Positions 31,995 to 44,881 of a DNA stretch of 51,235 nucleotides are shown piece by piece. Each line of letters begins with the position of its first letter. Position 1 is the stretch's first letter. This DNA is from Polyrhizophydium stewartii (lineage: Eukaryota > Chytridiomycota > Chytridiomycetes > Rhizophydiales). The notes below the pieces were generated by a model. That model saw only the letters and a program-made list of their open reading frames with translations, ran no database searches and was not told the DNA's origin. Position numbers and translations under genes: made by a program. Location: the NCBI GenBank assembly GCA_027604665.1, contig JADGIZ010000010.1, forward strand, positions 1 to 51,235, in the 5' to 3' direction.

Positions 31995-33070
31995 ATTAAT
32001 AACAATTGGCCTAAATCACTAAATTGATTAAGCTTTACCAACAGGCGTTGCTACTGATCTTATCCCCATCACTGGTCCTGAATTAGAGTCGACCAAAATA
32101 ATTAAGCGCGATAGACACTGTAGTATAAAGCAACATTAAGTGAGGATCACCCCCGGAGCCACGGGGGGCGTTTCGCCCCCGGTGGCACCGGGGGGGTGGC
32201 TTAAGGGGGTCCTTGTTAATCAAAGGCAATACACTGAATTCTTTAGGTTATATCCGATATAGTTTTAGCACATAGAAGGTATTAATCCATGCTACACCCA
32301 TAGGTTTATTCTCATTAATCGATCATGCTAAAATATAATGAGATTGTTATGTACTAAAATATCGGGTTAAATCACCAAGCACCAATGGTGCTATAAAAAC
32401 CACGATCCCAATAATGATTTACTCAGTGGTAACTTAATACATGTTTCATAGAAGTATTTGAGGTGCCAGAAATATTAACTTTCTTTAATTGCTCCAATTG
32501 ATTCTAATAAAGACAGCCCCGCTTTGCGGGGCCCTACCCCCGCTGACACACATAGGATGGATGGGGCCATAATTGACCATGAAAGTATTTGGTGCCCCTT
32601 GCCTCAAGTTTTTGGGTGGGCGCCTCCGCAGCTCCCGCTGCTTGGAATCTAAAGAGTAAAACGTTATGAGTTGTGTTGTTGATAGACTGAGGGTTTAGTG
32701 CATTCACGTCAGATCGACCAGATGGCCTAAAAGTAGAGTAGATGATTAAAAACCTTAGTAATATCTTATGCTATACATCGTCCGGGGTATGTTGTTCGCT
32801 TTTGCCTCGGCCTATATCCCTTGCTTTTCATGAATTATTTGACGTAGCCATATCTATTAAAGAGATTCTGTAAGGACGTCGCTGAACGCGCCGTCCGTTT
32901 TATTGGGGTTACTTTTTTTATTAGACCGGGATTTGAGCCGATAACTTAAAACATATATAAAGGACAAAGGTAATAGGAACCTCAAAATCGTAAAATAGTC
33001 AGACAAGCCCCCAAATCGAATAAATACCTAGAGGATAAAGGCACGCATAAATAAACTATGGCATGGTAAC
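31995..33070. other. Spacer with GC palindromes
   Basis: A stacked CCGGAGCCACGGGGGG / CCCCCGGTGGCACCGG palindrome lies at about 32153-32200, a CCCCGCTTTGCGGGG hairpin at 32517-32532, and family B short form B4 at 32867-32898. No gene is recognised. Confidence 0.5.
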
Positions 33071-33310
33071 ATGAGAAAAGAGAATATGATTGGCGTCGGC
33101 AGCGATCGCGCCTTCTACACTAATAATGGGAGCTTTTTGTCTGCCTATCAGATCTTTAAATGGCTACTCAAAAAGGCCGAAGTAAAAAACCTTGTAAAAC
33201 ATTGGACCACCAACCGAGCGCGTAGCATGGTCGGTCAACTTACATTTCCGTGTTACCCTTTTGGGGAGCGGTCGGTCAACTTAGTTTGCCGATTCACCCG
33301 GCCAATATAA
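33071..33310 (+). CDS. Unassigned ORF of 79 codons
   Basis: An ATG frame that reads IGVGSDRAFYTNNGSFLSAY then QIFKWLLKKAEVKNL. Composition is balanced and no repeat family overlaps it. No domain is recognised. Repeated GGTCGGTCAACTTA near its 3' end (33229-33244 and 33270-33284) suggests local duplication. Its length is within chance expectation. Confidence 0.2.
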   Translation: MRKENMIGVGSDRAFYTNNGSFLSAYQIFKWLLKKAEVKNLVKHWTTNRARSMVGQLTFPCYPFGERSVNLVCRFTRPI

Positions 33311-33870
33311 TCCACGGAGCGTCCGCGATGGGCCCCTAATTGTGTGAAAATCAATGTAGTTTAATTAGAAATATATACACCTATCTCTGGTATTAATAAA
33401 TAAATAAGGATAATAAAGTAGAAGCTCTATGGATTAGGTTGGGCTACAAAATCCATTTAGATCAGCCCTAATTTGAAGTTACCAACCACAACCAATAAGT
33501 TCGTTACAACATTCATTTTCTGGATATCTATACTCATTAGAGGTACTCCATTTTTTAGCTTTAGTCTATTATCTCAAGTTCTTGTCTAAGATTAGACCAT
33601 CTATATAATAAACCATTACGATCGCTTTGACATGAAACCATATACATCAAAGTCTTCCACCGGATGAATGCGGCACTAATTCAAAAGGTAAAACTATTGG
33701 TCAATCGCCTGAGACAATCGTATATGGGGGCAACCCTCTCCGTCAAAACACATTGAAGCAGGATTAGCTATTAGCTTTGAATTAATTTAGTCATATAACA
33801 ATTCTAATTAGCACGTTATGGCTATTTATATAATCCTATTTGAATCTATCATATTAGTTTAATTACCACT

Positions 33871-34461
33871 ATGTCGTTCAATTCATTACAATTAATTACG
33901 ATCTACGATCTCTCACAGTACGCTCAGCTATTTCCCATGAGCTTTCGCTTCTGTTTTTTATTACTTTGCCCTCTATTAGTTACCCATTCAGCTTTTTACC
34001 TATACTAGCTACATTAATTTACTATTTCTCATTTTTATATATTGACTGCCCGTTTATTATCAAATAAGATAGCTGAGGATGTTCTAATGATTGATTTTTC
34101 ATGATCAGTAATCCACTATTCAGATTAGTACCTATACCATTAATGATTAATATTTTATCGTTGAAAAGGCTTGGATAGTTAAATGAGTTTGATCCTGTTG
34201 GTGGATCCAATAGTTTATCCTTTATCATCATTAACTAATTATATCGAAAGTCGGCCATTCCTCCAAATCTGATCGCTTTATTTATTACTAGTGCTCAATC
34301 TGATAATCATTTTTTATTTATTTAGCTTATTGCATTTCTTTCCATTAGTAACCGGACAATATTTTACTCCTTATTTGATTATCTATCCTATAGAGACTCT
34401 CAATCGGCCTAATAGACTAGTAAAGAGTATTCCTTCCTCAGGTCCTATCTTATTTAAGTAG
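33871..34461 (+). CDS. Two short hydrophobic ORFs, second with an in-frame TGA
   Basis: An ATG at 33871 opens 45 codons ending in TAG at 34006, with a hydrophobic C-terminal half (CFLLLCPLLV). A second ATG at 34183, directly after a TAA, opens 29 codons to TGA at 34270, and the frame then stays open to TAG at 34459. If TGA means Trp, as in many mitochondrial codes, the second product would be 92 residues with a hydrophobic core. A minus-strand ORF at 34022-34231 (69 codons) overlaps. T-rich DNA readily yields such frames, so this is weak evidence. Confidence 0.15.
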
Positions 34462-37400
34462 GCATTCAATTGATACAACACAAGTAGAAGCTCGTCTATG
34501 GGACTGATCATCGGATAGAACTATTTATTAGCTGAGCTTCATTAGAAGCTTTATTTTAAAATATTCTTAATCTATTCCTGTTAAGATCATCCGGCCCCTA
34601 GCGATAGACGCCCCGCGTATCTCGCTATCCAAGCGGGGCCTCATTATTAGGAAGATTTTTCTATTATTCAAATCAGCTAATACTTTATATGGCTTCCAAA
34701 TAATTGACATGGCCCTCATGTTGAACTATATATGGTGGTGATATAATAAAGTTAACTATAATAAGTATGTAAATGATTAATCTAATAAGTCAAGTTGGTT
34801 TATTCTAGTTTTGGTGTGGTTGCTTATGGCAATAATAACGGATAGCTTCTTAACTGATCAATTTATAGTAGAGAACATTAAGACCTGATTCATTATACTT
34901 AGTTTAACTATATTGGCTACTGTATCAGATTATCATTAAGATTCTAAGGGTTCTTATATGGATTTTTGCTTATTGTTTATCTTGTACTTCCATTAATTTA
35001 GATAATGGATTTAAGCCAATTTAACTATCTAATAGGATCATCGTAATTAAGATTAGACTAAAATATTATTTATAGATTCAACTGTTGTAGATTCTCTATT
35101 AAAACCATTGCATGTAATTACAGCATAGATATTGTTCTATTTTTACTCTAGTTATTAATCCTAGTCCTGCTAGATAAGTCTGTTAATGGAGTTAATAATA
35201 AAACTAAACTAAATACCATGCTAAGGTGTAATAGCAAGCAGATTTCCAATTTATGATTATATAAAAATCTAATTAATTAATCCCGTTATAAAATATGGTC
35301 AATATTGAAATAAATATATTCTTTTTAAATAGCGCCCCTAGCTGGGGCGGCTCAAAGGCCGCGGGGACCCCCGCGACGGGGCCAACCTATTAAATTCTGA
35401 ATGACTACCTCAAATACATTTGCTACTTCCTATTTAAACCCTGCAGTAGGTTAAACCAACGAATAACCGCCCCAATTCGCTAACCAGCGGAAAAGTGTAA
35501 GTGAGGGTCGCAGCCTCCCCAGCGGCGGGTCAACGACCCCCGCGGGGGTGGGTCAGCAAAAGCGGTCGGTCCTTGAGGGTCGCTGCCTCCCCCGCGCGGG
35601 GGAGGCGGGGCGCCTCAAATCTAATTAACGCGGGTCGCGTCTATTACCCGGACACAATATATCCCTGCCCACGTCCTCACGGTAATTTTCTAGCATTGAC
35701 ACAGGTGTGATTAGTACAAACTCTTCATTCCTGTCATGGTTACAAAGGTTTGAGCGACGTAGCCCGTAGGGCGGTCGCTCCGCGACTGCGTGATTATTAA
35801 CTATTTAGCTTTTAGTTGGGCTAATACCCCTGCTAATCATCATATTATGTTATTGATAGATAGAAGTAGAATCCCTATAAATAGGAAGCTAATTATATTG
35901 GGCCTAAGTTGATGAGTGTTATAACGAAAAATGGCCCTGTTTGAAGCACCCGGAGTCTGTAGTTCGCGGTCTAGCGATTAATCCGTTGTACTCTTGTTTT
36001 ATCGGTAAAACTCTGAGGACTTTTTCAAACTATGTAAATTGAACAGCTCTACATTTGAAAACTATTCCCGAATAATCCCTATATATAATCTGAATTAACT
36101 GTAGAACCTGAATTAAGAATAAATGGCATGCTGCTAATAAAGAATAATCAGGTACCTTAGAATAACCTCAAGCCCCAATATGGATAGGAGAAGCCAACTA
36201 GGTAAGCACTGGATCGAATAAAAGGTTGTACCAAATACGTTGATGTTTAATTCTTAATAATATTCAGACCTGTATTAAAAGCTAATCAACAAGAATCGCT
36301 GATTTGGAGTCTATATTAGATTATTCATTATAGCATGGTCAAATATGTCGAAATAATGCACTAGTGTAAATTTCTATACCGTTTGTCATAATCGATTTCT
36401 GAACTCTTGAATAATTACAATAAATAACCATTAGATCCACACGTATTATACATTTTACGAATGAGTGGATAATTTATATTGCATACGGTTCTCCCAATCA
36501 CTAGAATTAAAATAGAGGTCAATAACCAAGTAAATTAATTTATTTCTATAATATAGCGCACCCTAAATATTGTTAATCAATTGGATCATCTATTTAGGAT
36601 ATAACCATAGGTTCTTATTATTACAAGTTATTCGAGGTTTCGGTAAACCGGCCGTGACCACGATTGTTATATGGCCCAGCCGGCCTGAGGCGACATAGAC
36701 GAATGAGCTTCAGCTTGACGATTGAATCCGAATTAGTCTGATTTCATTTATAAACTAAGATGCACTTTTTTTATTAAGAGTCGTAGTCTAATGTTGAAGT
36801 AGAAGAGCAATCGTATATGGTGTTTTATGCATCAAATCAATCGCCGCTCCGAAATAGTAAAAATCTATGGAGTAATCCCATTAATAGAGTCACCGGGTGG
36901 TGCCGTGAAGAAGCTCAATTCAGTAATAGTGATACATATTAAGGGGTTAATGATAAAATAGGCCCAAGGGGCGAGTAGACTATTAGAGTCAATTCTAGTC
37001 ATTGTAAAACAAAGAGTAAAAAATCCAGCCGAGGATCTTGATTTATTAGTGGAAGATTGGAACTTGAGATACTTTTGGAAACTAGAATCAAAGGATGGCT
37101 GGCCCCCTAAAGGAGATAAAGTAGTGTATTGATATCTTGAGTTCTAAGATCACTATGGAATCTCCTAGGGGGACACACTCGATCAGGTATTTAATTAGAA
37201 CTAAAGTGCAAATTTCCTCACTAATAACTTATGAACAAGAAATTTCAGCTTGCGAGTAATCATATGGGGGACTATACCAAAACTGTTTTCTCCTTTCTTA
37301 GCACACACTCCGTCAGCTATCCTCGGTCCCCCTCTTAGCCTCGTTGTATTATATTCACTCATTAAGAGGGCGGGTACCTTGGAGAGGAGTGGCCCCATGG

Positions 37401-39200
37401 GGGGGCGGCTTATTTAATCACGCAGTCGCTCAGCCTAGCTGACTAGAAATAATTGCTCATCGATTTGTCGATTTTCTCGAAGCTATCGAATAAAAGCAAG
37501 AAAATCTCGGTCGCGACGGAGTCGCTCACAAATCTAGATGAAATTGTTAGATGGTAATTCTAGCACCTCATCAGCCGGGGTGTCGAGCAATCATTTGATT
37601 GCTAAAACCGAAATCGCTAGCCGCTTAAGAGTGGACGAATGTTGATTCAAACTAAATAAGATGGTTCCTGTTAAGTTTCTAGTTGTTTCTAAATACCGAG
37701 AGGGAAAAGTTTAAAGAACCTAGAAGAAGTGTAAATAGATCGAACTAAATAGAGCCCATCTTTATGAATGTAGCAGTACTTAACCAAGTGCCATTATGTG
37801 TGTTGATGTACAAGATTGTTGATGCGGGAATCTGTATAAATGCATTACGCACGCAGAGTAAAATAACAAACTTACTATAAGCCACTAGCCGGCTGGATTG
37901 GGTAGATGAAAGTATTAGATAGCAATTGAAGTTAAGCGTGCTATTTGGTGCATTTGCTTAATTGATTTTATATGACACTCTCAAAATATTTAATAGCAAA
38001 TGATATCAGCCTATTATCCTTTGACCAACCACCTATGGTGGTTTATTATCGGGAAGTATTCTGGATCTTTAATCTGAATGTCAAAACCTCGAGATTCTTT
38101 AAGACTTAATCAAATTTGATACACTGTAAGTTGATCTAGTAGGTCGTGCATTAGTCTTAACTGATAATTCTTCGTGATAATATTGGCTGGCAAGTTGGTT
38201 TAGGCCCCATTCCTAGTGGGTTTACTCAAGGCTTGTCATCTAAAATGGTTTAGAGTTGAGGTCTATTTAAAGGTACTGTAACTAAAGCAATCGGGGGTGT
38301 AGGTTGGTACAATATTGATACTTTGGGTTATGGGCCACTCTATTTAGGAGCTTAGTTAAAGCTTTTCCTTTATTCTTGAGAAGTAACTTGAACTTCTACT
38401 AGGTGATACTTATTATCAGCTATAGTCTACTATTCCTACTTATCGATATACGCGAAGCTCGCCCCCGCGACTAGATCGACTATCTACTGTTACTATCATT
38501 TAGCAATACCTCTGAGTTGGAATCTTAGATATGATCTGCAGATATATGGGAATTAGTTCCTTTGAGATTCATTTAATATTGATTTCGTACTAACTTGCAT
38601 CATCTCATAAATAAAAACTTCAAATCAGATGAATGGTTTATCAGCAGGATCTAATTCGGGTGATCGGGCTACGCCATGAATCGGAAATTGATATAATGAA
38701 ATATCTAGAAGATCGACAATTAAGATAATTAGGATTACTCATTTACATTAATTGCAATCATTGATCACTTTGCTTTCACCCAGTGAGTCGAAGTAATCTT
38801 TAAGAATCGCGTCCGCTTACTAATCACTTCCCGGTTGGTCGGAGCCGAAGCTCGCTTCATACTATCACATCCTTAGATAATTGTAGTAAATTCGAGCGAT
38901 TATCCTTCCTGAATTGGACGCGTTCACGCGCGCGTCAAATATTGTTTTAATAGTTTATCTGATCTGGGGTAACTCAAACCTGCCACATCCTGGTATGTCT
39001 GGTTTTTGGATTGAGGAGCTAATAAGCTAGAAAAGCTCCTGAATCTTTTAATTTAGGGGTTCGCTCACACGCCGCTGTGGCTATCCTAACCTTAATTTTT
39101 ACCAATATGACGGTGGAATAGGTTATTTTCTATATAACTGAATACATTCTAATTGAATGCCTTCTCGGGTAGAACTCTAGATCAATAGTCTCTCTAAAAT
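34462..39200. other. Gene-free spacer
   Basis: GC clusters occur at 34595-34640, 35332-35385, 35500-35640 (CCCCGCGGGGG and CCCCCGCGCGGGGGAGG) and 36645-36690. The family F hairpin GAGCGACGTAGCCCGTAGGG then CGGTCGCTC is at 35753-35781, identical in core to the one nested in E4. At 37547-37584 a motif D variant is followed by the 5' half of a family J element. No gene is recognised; frames at 35501-35710 and 37201-37398 lie mostly in GC clusters. Confidence 0.5.
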
Positions 39201-42200
39201 AGTAGACAGCTTAAGCAGGGTTAGATATAAATAACTGAATAAGCGGTAATTGAACGTATCACAAATAGAGCCTCAAACTATTAAAAAGATTATACTAAAG
39301 GATCTCTAGCTCATAATAACCATCTGAGTCCATTTGAAATCATCTGCTTCTTATATTTGTCTCCATAGTTTATTTCATTATTTGTCTACTAGATTAGACA
39401 ATGTACTTAGAACATAGGAAAGAAGTAAGGAGGGAAACCATAACCAAGTTATACAGTTTAGATTAAGATCTAGCTTATTAAACAAATGTCCTATGACTTA
39501 ATAAAGTAACCAGATATAAATATACCATTTTAGGTAGGTGAGACCCAATAGTAATTATATTTATTGAAGAAATCTAGTTTAATAATATACTTTAGGTGTC
39601 CTATAATTTAAGTATCATATATATCTTTCTAATAGAAATTAGCAATTTACATAAGATTTATAAAAAGATACAATTATTAGATGCTAAGATAATCTAGAAC
39701 TTTACTTCGAGAAAGAACCTACCAAGACTTTATAGTCTGTTTAGAGAACCTATAATTAGATCTCATATTGGTAGGGATCTATAATAAATAGAATAGTAAG
39801 TCAAATTAACCCTTCCGTTTCTATAACCCAAGTCTTAATAAATTCTCCTTCTAGAAGAGAAGGTCATATAACCTAATAATATAAAATATTAAAGAATTAT
39901 GTATCCTATACATCTTAGATTAGCTAGGCTAGAAGAAACTATGCAGATATATCCAAGCTGGATTGAGATAAGATAAAGAATGATTATTTAGTAGATATCA
40001 ATGATAAATTCAATATATTACCATATTCTATATAGATAATTCTTGTTCTTTTGGTATACCTCTTCTTGTTACGTACTTCGTTCTCAATGTTTACTTAACT
40101 AATTTGGTTCTTTCCCTTATAACTTTTAGTTTCTAAGGGGGGTAATATAATGAAATAGTATACTATTGAGAAGATATGTATTATTTAGATTTGTTATTAA
40201 TATAGGTTTTTATAGTAATTTCTAATGTATAAATTTAATGATTAGATCACCTATAAAGAATAAAACATAGACCCAATGTGTATCTTTTATAAAATAGAAA
40301 GTAGAGGCAGAGATTAGAAGACCTAAGGGAGGTGTAGATTATATATCTATTGAGAAAATTAGCATAAGAGAATCTCTTTCTATTAGAACCCTATTTCTTT
40401 TATAATTATCTTCTTTCTTAGACCACTGAATGATATATGGGTAAATTGTATAGACTACAAATAATAGTTAGTTATTAACGAGGGAAATTAATAAAATGTA
40501 AAGGTGTAGGATTCTATATAATTATTCTGTACCTTTCTCTAATTAACTTAGTCATTATATTTCTATTCATATATTAGAACCTAAAGCTATAATAGTTTCA
40601 CTTGGGGTATTTTATCCAGCATAATAAAATTATTTAGAAAGAAGTTGGGAGGTTAATTAGAATATTTGTACCCCTTATAGTTTATATAAATTAGCCACAA
40701 CACATGTCTCCTTTTTATCCAATATATTCTATTAGTTACCCCTCTATTTAGGTCAATTATCTAGGAATAAAGGCTATGTTTCCTTCTAATCAAGAGATAA
40801 TGTTCTGCTATATAGAAATAGGCTTATGCTTGAGGAGAAATTAGGTGTAAGAGAAATAGAAACTTAAACAATTATTTAGATAAGGAGATTTCTTTATCAA
40901 GATAAGTTTTACTTCCTTCTTATAAATCTTTATTTATATAAACCAAAAGGACTAATTAATCATATAACAGAGAAGGCTAAGGATTAGAATTAGACACATT
41001 TATTGTAATTGGATATAAAGATCCATACCTTTATGTTAGAAGTAGCCAATATCAGACACATTTTATTTTAACTAATATATCAAAATTTACTACCCTAATA
41101 TTATACACTAAGGTTATTATTCTTATCTATCTTAGGTCAATATACTAAATTTTATCTATTTCCAAAGAAACTACTCATATAATGATTAGGTGCTATATAT
41201 GGTATCTTTATTTCCCATCTATTTATTAATAACATAGAGAGATCTCCATATCTTTATGATATATTATAATGTAGACATATCTAGGGTCTTGGTCTATACT
41301 ATTCTTTCTGTTCTCTAATAATTCTTCTTGGTCTCCATATGGCTAAATTAAGGTAGGTTCTAACTATCATGAGTATATCTTTATTATTGTAGATTATACC
41401 ATTTTTAATTATAACAGAATTGATTATCCCATCTATTTTCTTATTTATGTGATAGAAACTCCCTTATATACATACTACCTTACTATTTTATATAGCCTTT
41501 ACTTTATACAATATAATGTTTATCTACACTTCTAATTATGGGGATGATCTTTAGATGTATTTACCAAGGATATTTACAATTTATTCTAAAATACCTACAC
41601 GATTTCTCAAGTAAGAGATTAAAGTCTATACAATATATATAACCCCAACTCTTTAAATTAGATATCTATACTTCAATTTAATATGTCATATGGGTAAGCT
41701 TAATCCAAAGAAATGTATACCTTATAAAGAATATTGTATCTTCATAATAAGAAAGACATAGTCTGTCCTCTTCTAATTTATTATATAAACAGCAAGATGT
41801 CTAAATTACATAATAATTTGTTAAAGCAATTTATCCATTATACTTTCTTCTTTACATCCATAGGTATATACTAATTGGTTTCTCTTTTATATCATTAGAA
41901 TTCTCTAGTCAATAACCCTCTATATTATTGTTTACATAACCCGTAGACTAAAAGATCTAACTGAGTAAGAGAGAGAAAACTATTATAAGAATTAAACCAG
42001 AAGGAAGGGATTTTCTAATAAAGGAAGGTAGTTATTATCTTTCCCTTACATAATCTTAATTATAATTAAGGAGTGTATAGATCTGAGAGAAGTATGAGGG
42101 GATATAATATGTTAATTTCTTTGTACCCTCCTTCTATTTACAAGATATATCTTTATTCTCTATCATAAATTCAGTCTATTACTTTGTTATATTCTGGAAA

Positions 42201-42722
42201 GTACATGAATCTATTAGGTTCTAATTTGCTACGGATACAAATACTGTTTCTCCTAATAAATAAATATTGTATCTAGCTTAGAGGATATAGATCCTTTAGA
42301 TAAGATATAAAAGAACCAAGATGTAAATAGTTAAATTTCTATTATAGAGATCCTAAACCTTAAACTAGAGATGTGAGATCAGTTTTAATTATATTTCTAC
42401 CTGGTAAATCATTGGCTTGATAAAGAGATGTATACATATTAGAATTTGTGTAGAAACTTCTTCTATTAATTAACCAAATATAGGGTATGTTTAACCTTTA
42501 AGTTTCTAATTAAATCTAACTTCTTTCTCAAAGATTTGGATACTGATTTATAGCATAGAAACCTATCCATTATGAAGGTAGAGAACTAAATGTATATTGT
42601 AAAGTTTTATCTTGAAAGAAATAAGATGTTGAATGAAAAACATAGTATAACACATAAAGAAGGTAGGTGTCTTCTAAGCTTCTCTTTAATTAATTTCTCC
42701 TTCAACCATAATAAAAGTATAT
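39201..42722. other. AT-rich tract nearly free of GC elements
   Basis: About 3.5 kb with markedly lower GC and almost no GC palindromes, unlike the rest of the window. All three plus-strand frames contain many stops at similar density, so no coding frame can be chosen. Locally, 41346-41530 in one frame is open with mostly pyrimidine third positions, but this is short. The tract may be a decayed insertion, such as a mitochondrial plasmid, or simply a region the elements have not reached. I recognise no polymerase motif. Confidence 0.4.
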
Positions 42723-42764
42723 AAATTCAGTGCGTACGCACGAATTCCCGCAGAGCGGCAATTC
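42723..42764 (+). repeat. Family C double hairpin (C4)
   Basis: AAATTCAGTGCGTACGCACG then AATTCCCGCAGAGCGGCAAT and TC. The first hairpin is AGTGCGTACGCAC-like and the second CCGC/GCGG. It is the first GC element met after the AT-rich tract. Confidence 0.9.
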
Positions 42765-42982
42765 TAGGGGGGGTATTACATAAAGGAATTTTTATCCTTA
42801 ACCTTCTCTTTCTGGTTCGGTATACTAATTTATATCTTTCATATAGACTCGGAGTCTTCGTATAGTTTTGGTTTTATTTAAGTTTCTAACTGTACAATAT
42901 AAATCTAATTGGTTAGGTTATACAACAGAAAGATAGGGAACTAATCGATCTACGATCGATCTCTTCTAATTTTATTAAACTA

Positions 42983-43189
42983 ATGATTCTGTATATTTAT
43001 CCACATAAATTGGTTAAATTTCACATTATACATATAAATTTAGGTTCTAAAAGAGAGACAAGATATTTAGATATAAAGAAAGTAAAGGAGCTACACGAGT
43101 TTCCTATCATTTTTTATAAAGATTTCTCTTATTTTACCCTTTCTATGATTGTTCTCTATACTACACCAGCCTCTATGGCCATATCTTAG
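42983..43189 (+). CDS. Unassigned ORF of 68 codons
   Basis: ATG at 42983, TAG near 43187. It reads GSKRETRYLDIKKVKELHEF in its middle with mixed, protein-like composition and no repeats. The same frame upstream is interrupted by TAG near 42917. No family is recognised. It may be a remnant of a gene in the AT-rich tract or a chance frame. Confidence 0.25.
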   Translation: MILYIYPHKLVKFHIIHINLGSKRETRYLDIKKVKELHEFPIIFYKDFSYFTLSMIVLYTTPASMAIS

Positions 43190-43662
43190 GTTATATAATA
43201 ATACCAAGAGAAATATAATGTATGTTACACCAAAATTTATTATAGAAAGAGAAGCCAATAGTAATGATAACCTTTCTATGAGTTTTGACCAGGAGTTGTT
43301 TCTTAGTAAACAAGAGATTCTGTAGCTTTCACAATTCCATATGAGAATTCCCTGAATCTAGGAAGCGACTGATAGTCGCCTCTGGACTGGATTCTACTTA
43401 ATCTTTTTAGTTGGGTAGCTTGACTCCTCTATCCTTTCTATCGTATTTTATCCCTCACAAATAATTAGATATTTTAACTTATTATTAATAGGATATTTAC
43501 TATAAATCTAATTGGTTTTACTACACTTTCGAGACTATTCTAATCTAGGCTCTTATACTTAGATAAATGGGGTATGTTTGTATTATCTAGAAAGATAAAA
43601 TAGACTTTATGGGTTCTTTCTCTTCTAGTTTTATCAAATATCTTTGTGTGTACAAGCTAATT

Positions 43663-43704
43663 AATCGACCTAGTCGATCTTATCTGATCGACTTTAGTCG
43701 ATTA
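43663..43704 (+). repeat. Two adjacent ATCGAC hairpins
   Basis: AATCGACCTAGTCGATCT at 43663-43680 and GATCGACTTTAGTCGATTA at 43686-43704. The second is identical to 12418-12436. Small hairpins of this ATCGAC-N-GTCGAT type also occur at 5218-5232, 27596-27613, 45754-45775 and 45821-45840. Confidence 0.8.
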
Positions 43705-43737
43705 TAGGAAATAGAACGTGACATTTAGCTTTAATCT

Positions 43738-44051
43738 AGAACTTATTATTTATTCTAAAGGGGGAGTTGAACTATTATAATCTAATTAAAGGAGTCCAGA
43801 TTTATATAAGACTTTCTTTGGGATCTATCTTTATTCATTTCTTAGATCTTATCATTATTTCTCAGTTTGAACTTTCCTATCTAATTCTATATTTAGATGT
43901 AAGATACAGCCGATTAGGATGGAGAAGAAGAAATAAAGTGGTGTGTAGAAGAACCCTACAAAATTATTACAAGTTGAGATTGGCGCGACTAGTCGCGCTA
44001 ATCGCCCCTCCGGGCCGATTTATGCAGAATATCTTAAAGGGAGGTTTATAG
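43738..44051 (+). CDS. Unassigned open frame containing family A element in frame
   Basis: Open from a TAG near 43735 to TAG at 44049, about 104 codons, with no ATG near the start (TTG at 43767). It is Ile/Leu/Tyr-rich, then basic (GWRRRNKVVCRRTLQNYYK). The 45-nt family A element at 43977-44021 adds 15 codons (including RLARLVALIAPPGRF) without breaking the frame. Another frame across the same DNA also looks protein-like once its stops are ignored, so coding is not proven. Confidence 0.25.
43977..44021 (+). repeat. Family A double hairpin (A3)
   Basis: Identical over 45 nt to the copy at 16472-16516. It has GATT at both ends and the perfect core CGCGACTAGTCGCG. Flanking sequences of the two copies are unrelated, which argues for copying of the element alone. 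Confidence 0.93.
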
Positions 44052-44881
44052 AACCAGTTGATTAGTCGATCTGAAGATCGAGAGATTCTAGTTTCCTTCT
44101 CTTTCATTTCTATGGAGTTTCTTATAAATTCTACATCCTCTTTTGTTGACTTTGATTCTCTCTTTAGGACTCTAAGAGGGTATTACATTTAGAAAATATA
44201 TAACAGGCTTGGAGCGACTCCTAGCGGCCCATATGCCTAATATAATGGAGTACGCTATTTATACTGCTTTGAACGACTTATGTAAAAGGAAATAGAACCA
44301 GCTATCCTTATATTCCAAAAATTAGATCTATGACAGCTTATTCAATTGGTAGAGTCTTTATTACGTCAATTTAATATGGCGGTTAATTGTCAATCATCCC
44401 ATACTGATTAAGGTAGATTATTGCCTGAGGTAACCATCTACAAGGGTGAAATAGGACCATCCAAAGCGCAGCGCACAATTGGGCGCGGATGGGTGCCCCA
44501 AAATCTTGTTACCCGCTCCCTGAGGTTACGGTCGTGCCAATCGGCAAACCCTCCCCCTGCTACGCTCTTCCTATTATTGGTTGATAAACTATTTGGCTAC
44601 CTAAAATACCAATGGATTTAAGCCGATATATAAATCGATCTTAGATCGAGCACCTTGCCTGATGTTAACTAATTGGACCACAAAAGCGACGCCATTTAAA
44701 TCAGATTTGTAGGACCTCCGGTCCGCATTGTGGATAAGGTCCTTACTAATATAAAAGTATGTGTTTTGATTAATTATAGAGTCCTCAGGGTATTTGATCA
44801 TTGGTTGGGGCTTAAGCACTGATTACTCCATAATAGAGACTGTTCTAATGATCGACCAAAGGTAGATGGAAATGATCAATT

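Noticed and set aside
34183..34461. Evidence for TGA as Trp from one frame that continues past TGA.
   Set aside because: One TGA in a short T-rich frame, with an overlapping antisense ORF, is not enough to infer a code. It is kept only as a low-confidence feature.
35501..35710. A 69-codon frame with repeated RVAASPA.
   Set aside because: The repeat reflects a duplicated GC segment (GAGGGTCGC-GCCTCCCC), not a recognisable protein.
39201..42722. A linear mitochondrial plasmid with DNA or RNA polymerase genes.
   Set aside because: I saw no polymerase motif in a sustained frame and no terminal inverted repeats at the tract edges.
41161..44250. Reading TAA, TAG and TGA all as sense (Gln, Gln, Trp) gives a long protein-like frame across the AT-rich tract and beyond.
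   Set aside because: If no codon stops, every frame is open. Counting stops over 41162-41700 gave 11, 14 and 11 in the three plus-strand frames, close to random, and alternative frames looked equally protein-like. There is no support for a recoded gene.
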